Source: Charina bottae (Eukaryota; Chordata; Lepidosauria; Squamata; Charinaidae). Taken from it: a stretch of DNA of 64,000 nucleotides. The position numbers and the translations under genes were made by a program. Under the pieces are notes generated by a model. It saw only the letters and a list, made by a program, of their open reading frames with translations, made no database searches and was not told the origin of the DNA. This document shows positions 49,101-58,958 of this stretch, piece by piece. The stretch lies in assembly GCA_023362775.1 (NCBI GenBank), contig JALMGJ010000025.1, positions 5,470,001-5,534,000 of the forward strand. The letters are read 5' to 3'. Each line of letters begins with the position of its first letter. The stretch's first letter is position 1.

Positions 49101-49275
49101 ACCTGGCGTTAAGCAACAACAGCCGGAATCCAGGGCCCTCGAGGGTCTGCTGACCAGGGCCTAGGTTTGAACCTGGAGGGCCGGAAGACACCACCGGTAA
49201 CAAACACCGGAGGCGTCTTCCCCAACAATGGCCTGCCCTCCGGTTCCCGCCACTTTGTCCAGAAGTACTCACCAG
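46067..49275 (-). mobile_element. CR1 LINE, nearly full ORF2
   Basis: The minus-strand element runs from a (TTTA)n tail (46067-46114) through a 3' UTR with the CCGCCCATCTCCCCCCACAAG signature to the endonuclease end at about 49275. It is the longest and best kept CR1 here. ORF1 is absent, so it is 5'-truncated just upstream of ORF2. No target-site duplication is evident. Confidence 0.93.
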
Positions 49276-49302
49276 ACGTTGGCATTCCACAGCATATTGC
49301 AA
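46273..49302 (-). pseudogene. CR1 ORF2 (endonuclease + RT), two nonsense codons
   Basis: One continuous reading frame of about 1,010 codons. Order: apurinic-type endonuclease (LLLNARSVNNK, CITETWLG, SPLSWSDHALV), linker, reverse transcriptase (VVEKVVALQLQRIL, LLDLSAAFDTIDHG, GVPQGSVLSPLLFNIYM, YADDTQLYI at about 47150) and the C-terminal domain ending SSWGWLAP. Two stops break it: TGA at 48268-48270 (CGA in the other copies) and TAG at 47011-47013 (TGG in the other copies). No frameshift. The endonuclease GDFN motif reads RDFN here. The first few residues before the endonuclease may lie outside the element. Confidence 0.9.
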
Positions 49303-49785
49303 AACTGAATTGTAGCCACTAGGCTCAACATCCTAGGCAACACTTTTGACCACAGTATTCAGCCATAGCCTACTCTTGGGGTCCACTGGGTTACTTTTGA
49401 GTACATAGGCCTCTATAACTAACAACTTTGTCTATTGTTTCCAGGGTTGTAAAACTGAATTTTGAGCTAATCTCATGCTGAATTACCCTGTGGGTTTTAG
49501 GGCACTTCTGGAATTACATCAGGAAGTTTATCTCCTACAGAAAGGAGTCTTGAATGTATACACCAAAGGATGCGCCCCCACCTCATTCCCAAGATATTAT
49601 TCTTAGACCTATATTGGATCTTCATCATTGTGGCTACCTCTTGAAGGTTTCCTCCATCAGTATGATCTTCTTGATGCAAAGGATGTGGTTTGCATCTGTT
49701 GCTTTGCAAGATTCCTAATGGCTTCTTTTGCCTTATACTGGATGGGTCCATATAACCAGTTAGTTTTTTTTACCATTTAACCTCA
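49303..49785. other. Intron sequence, no gene seen
   Basis: Nothing recognised between the CR1 and the MITE. Confidence 0.5.
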
Positions 49786-49793
49786 CTCTAGGT

Positions 49794-50064
49794 CAGAGCT
49801 TTCCAAACTGTGTGTCGCCACACAAAAGTGTGTCGCCACACACAGTCTGGTGTGTCGCCACACAACCCGGAAGCGCTGATCATCATCAGCGCTTCCGGGT
49901 TTTCCCGTGGCGACACACCAACGTTGGCGCGCAAAAACCCGAAAGCGGCAGCAGCGCTTCCCGGTTTTTGCGCGCTGCCGCAATGGCGGCACTTCTGGGT
50001 TTTCCCGCGGTGACACACCAACAGCAGTTGGTGTGTCACTGCGGGAAAACTTTGGAAAGCCCTG
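49794..50064. mobile_element. hAT-type MITE with 8-base TSD
   Basis: 271 bases. Ends CAGAGCTTTCCAAA and TTTGGAAAGCCCTG are inverted repeats with one mismatch. The interior is GC-rich and self-complementary, with several GTGTGTCGCCACAC units and CCGGAAGCGCTGA / TCAGCGCTTCCGG. Exact 8-base target-site duplication CTCTAGGT at 49786-49793 and 50065-50072. Frames on both strands through it are palindrome by-products. Confidence 0.92.
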
Positions 50065-50193
50065 CTCTAGGTTCTAGTTTTCCTAATTACACAATACCTG
50101 TAATGGCATTGCTTTGTTTCCAAGATAATCACTTTTGACTCATAGTTGTGCTATGCCATTCTAAGCTTTCTCACCACATCCTTCAGATGTTTC

Positions 50194-50440
50194 TGTCAGG
50201 GAGATAACGGGCGGAGAAGGAGGGGACTCCCTCTAGGAAGGGAAACGCATGCATAGTACTGAGAATCTATCTTTCCCTTCCAAGAGACTCAAGAAAGCCC
50301 CGCCCTAGATTGAGGACTCTATCTCGGGGATTCCTCAAGCCGATTTAGTTTAGCTGGATTTCTGTTACAGTAAGCATAATAAACACTAGAGATTGGATTC
50401 CTAGCCTCAGCGTGTTATTTCTGCACTTGAAGTCAGGACA
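50194..50440. mobile_element. Solo LTR with 5-base TSD
   Basis: 247 bases that begin TGTCAGGG and end TCAGGACA (TG...CA with short inverted ends TGTC/GACA). They contain AATAAA at about 50379 followed by a GT-rich stretch, as in an LTR R/U5 boundary. GTTTC at 50189-50193 and 50441-50445 is an exact 5-base duplication. No internal retroviral sequence is nearby, so it is a solo LTR left by recombination. The retroelement class (ERV or Gypsy-like) and orientation are tentative; the poly(A) signal suggests plus. Confidence 0.75.
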
Positions 50441-50445
50441 GTTTC

Positions 50446-53400
50446 TCCTTTTACACGGCCCGGATTTACCTATAAAAAATAAACTAAAAAATCTTCCCTT
50501 CTCCTCTCATAGATTATCAATTTCATTGGGATACAATCTATGCTACCAAGGGAACTACCTTCCTCCCGTTGTCCCAGTTATTCAAGCTACATTCTCCTGC
50601 ATGCAAGATATTCTGAGCAAAAGTGAGGACCAGAGCATGGGCTGTAACTATTGAGCCACACGACAACCATGACTTCAGTCATTTATCTCACCCATGTTTG
50701 GATTTGCTCAGAGGTGTGGTACTTTCATACTGTCCTCCTAGGTTTGTACGTCCAACAGCTCCTTCTCTTGTCCCTCCACCCTCCATCAAGAAGTCCCTGC
50801 ACCAGTAGCTGGTTAGAGAATCTCACCAAGTGTTTAGCTTTCATGTGTTCTTCCATGATGTTCTCAACACTGACCATCTATCTTAGAGCAGGAAGCTCAT
50901 CTCTAGTCTTTTTGCATCTAAAACACCTAAACCATACTAGAGGCTTTGCAGCATATCAATGAGTTCAATGTCTTAACAGTTTGGAAGCAACTTGAGGTTT
51001 TTGAGGCTTGCTTCAGTACAAATTGTATCAGGTAATGCTGTGGTTGCAAACAACAACAAACAAGTGGAACAAGGCCCATCCTACTTTTACATCTCTCACT
51101 GCAGATATGGCACTGATGATCTTGCATTCCATATTAATCCTATCAATATGCTTGAAAATGACAGCATCCTCACTGATCTTGTCAGCCACACTCAGTTGAC
51201 ACTTTTGAATAAGGATTACGTCTCTCAGCTATGACCCTCATCAGATCCCACTGGAGCCACCCAAGATCAATATTTTTTCCATCTCAGGACAACTGTCAAT
51301 CCCAAAGCTTCTGCAGAAAAGGCAAAATAAATCCCCAGTCTTTAAGGCTGAACCTTTTTGTTCTATTGGAAGAATTCTCTTTTATACCCTTTTCCAGTGA
51401 TCCCTTTCTGATCAGAGTCTTGAAAATATCTACAGGGATTTGACCAACTGAACCCTTGTTTCAACAACTGTAGTTCACCCCTCTGCTTCATCTCAGTCAC
51501 AAGAACTACCACTGTCTCCTGAACTATCCTGATAGTTCAACCAGCAGGAGCAGTTGTAACACTCAATTCTTGATTCACTCCATCTTACAGCTTGGAGGAT
51601 TTTATTCCATCTCAGCTCAAAATCAAGGTAAGAGAGGTCCTCTGGGTTTCTCAGAAGCTGTCCATAAGGGTTTCTTATGCTGTTAAGTAGAAAATCCTTG
51701 GGGAATTTGCACATAAAAACACTTTTACAGAAATAACCATCACCTGCAATATCAAATTCATCCTGGCATTCCTTTTACACTTGAAACAGCATGGTTTGGT
51801 GCTGTCTTCCCTCAGAGTACACCTTGCAGCCATGTTTTCCTTCTACCTTTCAAGGGATTGTATCCCCCTTTTTTCTATTTAACTGGAAAAACATTTCATG
51901 AAAAGCCTTGCTTGTCTGTATCTGCCAGTAATTCCAAAAGTCCATTCCTAGAGTCTGTCTTTCATTCTCTCCATGTTGATGGTAAAGCCTTTTGAGTCAA
52001 TGGCTGTCATTCCTATTCACCAACTGTCATGGAACATGGCATTTTTAGTAGCTATAATGTTGACTTATCAAAGAGGAGTTATGTTCCTTTTGTAGAGATT
52101 CTCCCTTCATTGTTTTTCATAGGAATAAAATAGTACTTCATCCAAATACCTCTTTTCTTCCAGAATTGGTTTCTATGCCTGGGTCAGGACTTTATATTGC
52201 TCACCATTGTCTGCTAGTCCCTCAAAATTAGTTGAGAGATTACTTCATTCTCGTGATGTCCAAAGAGCTCTTGTCTGCTACAGCTTCATCCCAAAGTGTC
52301 CAGCACCTATTTTTGACCTTCCAAAGTCTGTCTAAAGGCTTGGGTCTCTCTCCCCAACATTTGACTAAATGGAAGTGGCAACCACCAAGTTTTATTATGA
52401 AATGGCAGAACAACAGAACTTCCTTCAGATCTGTGCACATTCTAGAAGAGGGTGACATTTGCAGCTTTCCTTCATGTAATCTCCCTATTGAGCTATCCCA
52501 GACACTTGAGCTCTCCTTTCACTCAAAACTACAATTGGACTTTCCCTCCCAGTCACAATTTTTGGAATAGCAATCCTTTCTTGGTTATTTTATGACTACA
52601 GATCCATCTTCAGATAATTAGCTGTCTGAGTCATAGAGATTATGATGTATCATAGAGATTATGATGAAGAACTAGTTCATCTGTGAATTCACACAACCTG
52701 CCCCCTTAATGTACATGGAGTCATGTGACCTGTAGATTCCTTATGTATTCTGCTGTGTTACTCTCAGGGATTCAGGGGTTTAGTGTGAGCTGTTCCTAGT
52801 TATGCTTGATAGGTCTGCAGGACTTGGTTGTTGCCAGGAATTCTGTAACCAGCAAAAGATTTGGAATGGGCTTTGCAACAATGCATAATTTGTATGTACA
52901 TTCACAGATGACCACTTGAAGAACTTCAGTTACAGATGAGAAACTAGGTCCTATGACAAATATTGTGTATTTTCAAAATATACCCATTTATGTAATAAAC
53001 TTAAATTGCTATACTTTCTTAATTAAATTTTACATAGCATCCTAAAAATGGAAGACAATTCTCTTGTGGAAAACTGTATTTCATTCTTTGTTGCTGTGCT
53101 TAAATAAAATATGCAGGAATATAACTATTTCCTGAATTTATCGTCTGTTTCATCTGAAGCTGCCTAATGTGGTTTAATAGTAAGGTTGATCTTTGTTAAA
53201 GCATCTTCCATAATAAAAATAAATGTGCAGTAGGAAATTCTAATTTCATTTCATTTTCCTAAACTTCTGTGCCGCCTTTCACCCAAAATGAATTTAAAGG
53301 CTTTATCAAAACTTAAAATAAATCCTGATTAAAATTCAGGATTTGAATTTCTTTGACTTAATTAATCCTCCCTGAAAATAGTAGAAAGTAAAAAATAGCA

Positions 53401-54285
53401 GGAGCTATTAAAGAACTGAGTCTGTTCTATGTCAAAGTAAAGTTCTGCCTTTACAAATGGAATGCTTACAGTGTGCCTGCTCTAGAGTTGTTGTTATTTG
53501 GCTACCCATGTCACCATGTTGACTAACAGTTGGCATTACCATTACACACAGAGTGACTGCCTCAAGTCTTTTTAACCAGTACAAAGATACCATTTGGACC
53601 ACCATCACAAAGTCTTGGTTCAGCCTTGCTTCATTTCTCCTTCCCTCATTATTCTGCACTGTGACCTCCCTGCCACATATTCCAAATCAGTAGCACTATT
53701 GAATAACAAATCCAACAAGAACTCATCTTTGTTGAAGTGTTTGCCACATCAGATTGGTGTTCTCCATTCTTGTGGTTGAGGAATGGTTTGTATAGTAGAT
53801 TCCTCTCTGTACAGGGCCACTGTTTTGGTTCCATCTAACCCTACAAAATGTAAGTTAAACATGGAAAATATAGAATAAAAGGAAAGAAAGCAAAGGGCAC
53901 TTTTTATTAAGAGGAAGAATCCTCCTCCTTGCCCAGAGAATAATAATGGTTTGGATTTTTGACACCCAAGCACTATTTAAACCTGTTATTGTGATCACTG
54001 CTTATTCAGAACTAGTAATTCCAAAACAAAGATCTTAGCTTATTTACTTCTGATATACAGTACATATGGTTGATAAAATTACTCAATTTGCCCCTTTGAG
54101 TATTGCTGCAATTTCCATTTCCATTGAAGTGTCAAGCATTTGTGCATTCTGTGCTTAGTTAATGAATGAAAAATGTGAGTAGATTTCCAAGCAACAAAAA
54201 GAAGAACCCAACCTTGCCATGAATTTGATTTTTACACAAATGTCCCTCTCTTGGATTAAACACCAGGCTAAAGATGCAATTAATA
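50446..54285. other. Intron sequence with weak LINE-like remnant
   Basis: On the minus strand near 51078-51120 is CHICSERCKSRMGL, like the zinc-finger motif at 11.4 kb. The surrounding 50.5-52.6 kb is relatively C/T-rich with broken frames, possibly an old LINE. A 17-base tandem repeat lies at 52631-52666. No host gene seen. Confidence 0.35.
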
Positions 54286-54606
54286 AATATTTATTTATTT
54301 GTTTATTTATTTATTTTATTTATTTATCATTCAAATTTATCACCGCCCATCTCCCCCAACGGGGGACTCTGGGCGGTTTACAAAATATCAACAATTAAAA
54401 CCTATGAACATAAGTTACAGCTAAAACAATATAATAAATAATAGATAAAAATCGAAGAATGGTAAAATCATATATAAAAGGAGGACGTTATGGGGCCAGC
54501 CATCCCCAGGTGGAACTATTACCTCCCCCGTCCCAGGCAAGGTGGCAGAACCAGGTCTTAAGAGCCTTCCGGAAGGCTGGGAGCGATATGATGGGCGAGA
54601 GAGCAT
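54286..54606 (-). mobile_element. CR1 LINE 3' end
   Basis: Tail of TTTA units (54288-54328), then CACCGCCCATCTCCCCCAACGGGGGACTCTGGGCGG and the CR1 last-codon region (complement of ACCTGGTTCTGCCACC). About 320 bases long, 5'-truncated. Confidence 0.88.
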
Positions 54607-57182
54607 AAAATAGGGAAAGAGGATTTGGTTTATGTGGCCTTGGGCACAATGTGGCGCACAGGCTAACATCTTTGCTGTTCTTGATTCAGTATGAGTAAAC
54701 TGCTGTCGGTTTCTGCCCAGCTTTGTGGATGCCAGAGGATCCTACAACAAACTTTGGTACTTAGTGGAATGCAGAATTGCTTGCTCAGCTCCCTACTCCT
54801 TTGTGTCTAAATCTGCTTCATTGATACAATACAAAAGTAGCAGTAGAAAAAACTAGCCACATTCTTCATCACATGCCACACATTTTTGTCATTAAGGTTG
54901 CCCCTATACATAGATTTCTGAAAAGTTAATAAATGGAATAATTGCTAACTAAGAACAGCAGTAAACATTGAAAGAAAAATAAAAGGGAAAGTATAGTTTA
55001 GGACAAATAATAAAAAATAGAAGAACACACTGACTATTGGAAGTATGGCTTGAATGCTGTTTTCAAATGATGTAGAATATATACTGGATAGTTTATAAGC
55101 ATGAGAACACTGAAATACAAGTCTGTATGACAGCCGGATGTATTTCTGAACTGCTGGATAAGTGCATAACTGAATGGGCTCCTGGAAAAGAATGTAGATG
55201 AAAACCTCTATCATGTCTAGGCAGAGGATTCATCCCATGGGAGCCCTGTGATCCTGCTGTGGCAGTAGGAAACCTGTTCCATATATATGTGAACCAGAGA
55301 TGTCAGTTGTGTGGTAGAGAAAGGAAGTTATCTTGCGGTATGTACATATAAAGCCCCAACGGCTGCAGGGAATCAGCACAGAGTCTGTGGTGTACGTACC
55401 CATGTGCGCTCGGTTACCTTTTTGGCCCAGCTACCTCTTGAGGAATTCTAAAATTAACTGCCTCCAACCAGTGAACAGCACTTGCTGTGCTCAGAGTATA
55501 ACCCATAGTGTGCAAAGTATTTGTTCTTCTGGTGTTTTTTTGTTTTTTGTCATATTGTCATTTGATAAAATGCATCAAATGTCATTTTTATGACATGTTT
55601 CACATTCAACTTTAGGAAACATTTTTAAAACAGTATGAAAGATAGACAGACAGGTAGATATATCTCAACGTTTTAAGTATTTTCCCCCGATCCAAGTGGA
55701 AAGGATCAGCTATCATTTTTAAACTCAGCGTCTCCCACATAACTGAAACCAGCTTTGTGTACTATTTAAACTCTACATTTCTCCAGGATCAGTGTAATTT
55801 AATTGAAATAGTGCTGCATGTGTAAACAGCTCCTTTGTTTAAAGAAGATTCCACTGTTTAGTTTGCCTTAAGTAAATGCAGCCTTTTGTTTGTCTGTAAA
55901 ACATTTGATTAAATGTACAGGCTAATATAGACAACTAAGCATTCCTCTAGTGGGCCCTATGAGATGTCTGAAATACATTCTAGCATCAAACTGCAGAGTA
56001 AATGCCCCCTTTAAAAACAGAAAAACAAACCCCAACCCTAGATTCTTTCACAATTAAAAATAACATCATCTTTTCAGTATTCTCAGTGTTTTCATAGTTT
56101 CCTAATAATACTTCAATGGTCACCTTTCCTATCTTGGAAATAGTATACATTTTCTTAAAGTCCATCCTTTCTGTTAAATAGGAATGGTGTGGATTTTGTT
56201 GAGCTACATATTTTTTAGTAGTATTTGTCAAAATTCGCCTTTCATAAACATGAAAGAAAGAACTTGAGTGTTTTTTTTAATGATTGCAGGAACAAGCAAA
56301 AAAAAAACAGATATCTACCTCTACTGTGAAGGTCAATGTGTATTTTTTTTAATAGTCACAGGACTTTCTAAGTGAGACCAAACACACATGGTTGGTTGGT
56401 GCATTCCAGAACATGAGGTCTCCTGTGAAATAATTAATGTCAACTTGTGCATATTACATTTAATTACTTAAACACTCCTTTTTGCCTCAGTGTAAGGTGC
56501 TCAGGGCAGCTTAACAGATGATTGATAGAAACAATTAAAAATACAAGAACACCTGTAACTGAAATTGTCACCATGTCCTCTCCTTATTTGCAATAAAGGG
56601 GTACTGGTGGAGGGAATTGCCAGGTGCTGTGCAACTAATGACTTCAGAATCTTTGATGGATGGTGAAGCTGAAGTTGCAGCTTGTCACCTGCTAGATTAT
56701 CCCACAAGTACCAAGGAGGTAACAATGGTAGCTGCATTATTGACATTTTCTCTTGTCCTCCCCTATCTAAGGACTTTATAAGTCAATTGGTTCCTTGGAA
56801 TTTGAGATTATAAGAGTCCTTGGATGGAATGATAACAGAGATAAACATATCTTCCAGAGCAGAAATTCCAGAACCTTAAGAACAGACCTTGTTATGTGTT
56901 CCAATAAGACGATTATCAGATACTGGTAGGATACACAAAATAATCTCCCAGAAAGTTCACAAATGTCTGGCTTCTATGATTAGTATTACTCTATAACAAA
57001 GGATCTCCATAAAGCTAATTGTCTCTCATCTGTATTCAAATGAATTTAGTTTATTTGTATAAGATGACAAGTATATATAGAAACTACTTTCTAATTGATT
57101 TGAATATACATCTCCCATAACCAAGATATGTGAGATCACTTAAAAGTAAAATATCCACATAGCTTCATCATGAAACTTTGGC
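54607..57182. other. Intron sequence, no gene seen
   Basis: No clear element. A weak LINE-terminus-like stretch at about 56480-56550 (TGCCTCAGTGTAAGGTGCTCAGGGCAGC). Confidence 0.45.
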
Positions 57183-57197
57183 CTAATACAAATGTTA

Positions 57198-57506
57198 ATG
57201 TAAAGGTAAAGGTTCCCCCACACAGTCACGTCCGACTCTAGGGGCCGGTGCTCATCTCCGTTTGTTAGCCAAAGAGCCAGCATTGTCCGAAGACGCTTCC
57301 GCGGTCATGTGGCCGGCATGACGTGCGCGGAACGCTGTTACCTTCCCACCAAAGTGGTACCTATTTATCGACTTGCATTTTGCATGCAAGAGCTGGGGTG
57401 AGTGCGGGAGCTCACTCCGTCACGCTGCGCTTCGGTCTCGAACCTCTGAACTTGCGACCTTCCGATCGACAAGCCTGGCGTCTTGACTGCTGAGCCACCG
57501 CGGCCC
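57198..57506 (-). mobile_element. tRNA-derived SINE with imperfect 15-base TSD
   Basis: Fourth member of the family at 10842, 14279 and 37086. Flanks CTAATACAAATGTTA (57183-57197) and CTAATTCAAATGTTA (57507-57521) match at 14 of 15 positions. B box complement TCTCGAACCTC at about 57437. A small interior deletion near 57385 removes part of the CTTTCGAATTGCTAGG block. Confidence 0.88.
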
Positions 57507-57521
57507 CTAATTCAAATGTTA

Positions 57522-58041
57522 TTAACAATGAAATATTCTCATATTGTTTGAAGGAAACAGAACATCTAGGTGGGACTGGTAATGTGTTTATATCTCATGC
57601 CAGTGTAGTACTTCAGTCCTGGAGACCAGTGGTGTTAGAGTGGAAAATAACTCTATTTTAGCAGTCCCATCTTAATTCAAGTTTTCCAAACAGTAAAGTG
57701 TCAAATGACGGATTAGCCGTTACATCTGAACCAAGACACAATCTTTTATTACATACATTAAATAATAATTAAGCATTCGGTGCTGCATGCACTAAATTGT
57801 TCTTAGGGAAAGCAGGAGACAGTTTGGTCCTGCACAGTGTTACAGCTCCAGATCCTGAAATGGATTTCTAGAATTTTGATTTCCTACCTTGATATAGCAG
57901 AAGGAAAGGATAGCAGGTATACAATCAGATAGTCATAAAGAATCTTATGCCAAAAAAGCTTCCACATGTGGCTTTCTTCTACAAAGTAAATATGGAAGTC
58001 AGATTTTAAAAATCAGATAGTAAGCTAAGGGTGAACCCAGA
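57522..58041. other. Intron sequence, no gene seen
   Basis: Nothing recognised. Confidence 0.5.
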
Positions 58042-58052
58042 AGTGATATAAT

Positions 58053-58443
58053 TGTTGTTGTTGTTGTTGTTCAGTCGTTTAGTCGTGTCCGACTCTTCGT
58101 GATCTCATGGACCATAGCACGCCAGGCCTTCCTGTCCTCCACTGTCTCCCGGAGTTTACTCAAATTCATGTTCGTTACATCGGTGATGCTATCTAACCAT
58201 CTCATCCTCTGCTGTCCCCTTCTCCTTTTGCCTTCAGTCTTTCCCAGCATCAGGGTCTTTTCCAGTGAGTCCTCTCTTCGCATTAGGTGGCCAAAGTATT
58301 TGAGCTTCAGCTTCAGGATCTGTCCTTCCAATGAGCAGTCAGGGTTGATTTCCTTTAGGATTGACTGATTTGACCTCCTTGCAGTCCAAGGGACTCTTAA
58401 GAGTCTTCTCCAGCACCACAGTTCAAAAGCATCAATTCTTCGG
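58053..58443 (-). mobile_element. BovB/RTE LINE 3' end with 11-base TSD
   Basis: The minus strand encodes the last part of the BovB reverse transcriptase protein (KLKYFGHLMRREDSLEKTLM, GKRRRGQQRMRWLDSIT, AWRAMVHEITKSRTRLND), open to its stop at 58071 and followed by a (CAA)n tail on that strand. AGTGATATAAT at 58042-58052 and 58444-58454 is an exact duplication. The BovB family is known for horizontal transfer between squamates and ruminants. This copy is 5'-truncated but well preserved. Confidence 0.93.
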
Positions 58444-58616
58444 AGTGATATAATACCTTCCTTAAAATAAACTATAACAAGATAGTAAACAAGCTCTTGA
58501 GCTCATCTCAGGCTTGGTTAAAAAAAGGTCTCATATTGTGGCAAGATAGGGTGAAAAAACAATGGCTTCTCATATAAAGGAAATCAGCCATCATAAAAGG
58601 TTGCTGCCTTTGCCAT

Positions 58617-58677
58617 TTACTTAGTTACTTAGTTACTTACTTACTTACTTGCTTACTTACTTACTTACTTGCTTACT
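58617..58677. repeat. (TTAC)n microsatellite
   Basis: Tetranucleotide TTAC repeat with TTAG and TTGC variants, about 60 bases. Confidence 0.9.
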
Positions 58678-58958
58678 ATTTAGATTTATATGACATCCTT
58701 TGCTGCTGTATATGACATATCTTATTTCCACCAGTAAATATTTTGGGATGCTCAAAATCATATAACCATTCATAATAATAGAGAAATATTTATTTATTTA
58801 TTTATTTATTTGGATTTATCCCCGCCCATCTCTACCGTGGTAGACTCTGGGCGGTTTCCAACCACAATATAAAAGATAAAACCTATACATTTAAAACTAC
58901 TATAAAAATAAAAAATAGAAATCCAAAAGATGGTCTGTTCTTAAAAGGAGGCAAACCA

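Noticed and set aside
49783..50138. Overlapping frames on both strands with repeated VATH/CRHT-like peptides
   Set aside because: Products of the palindromic hAT MITE units, not proteins.
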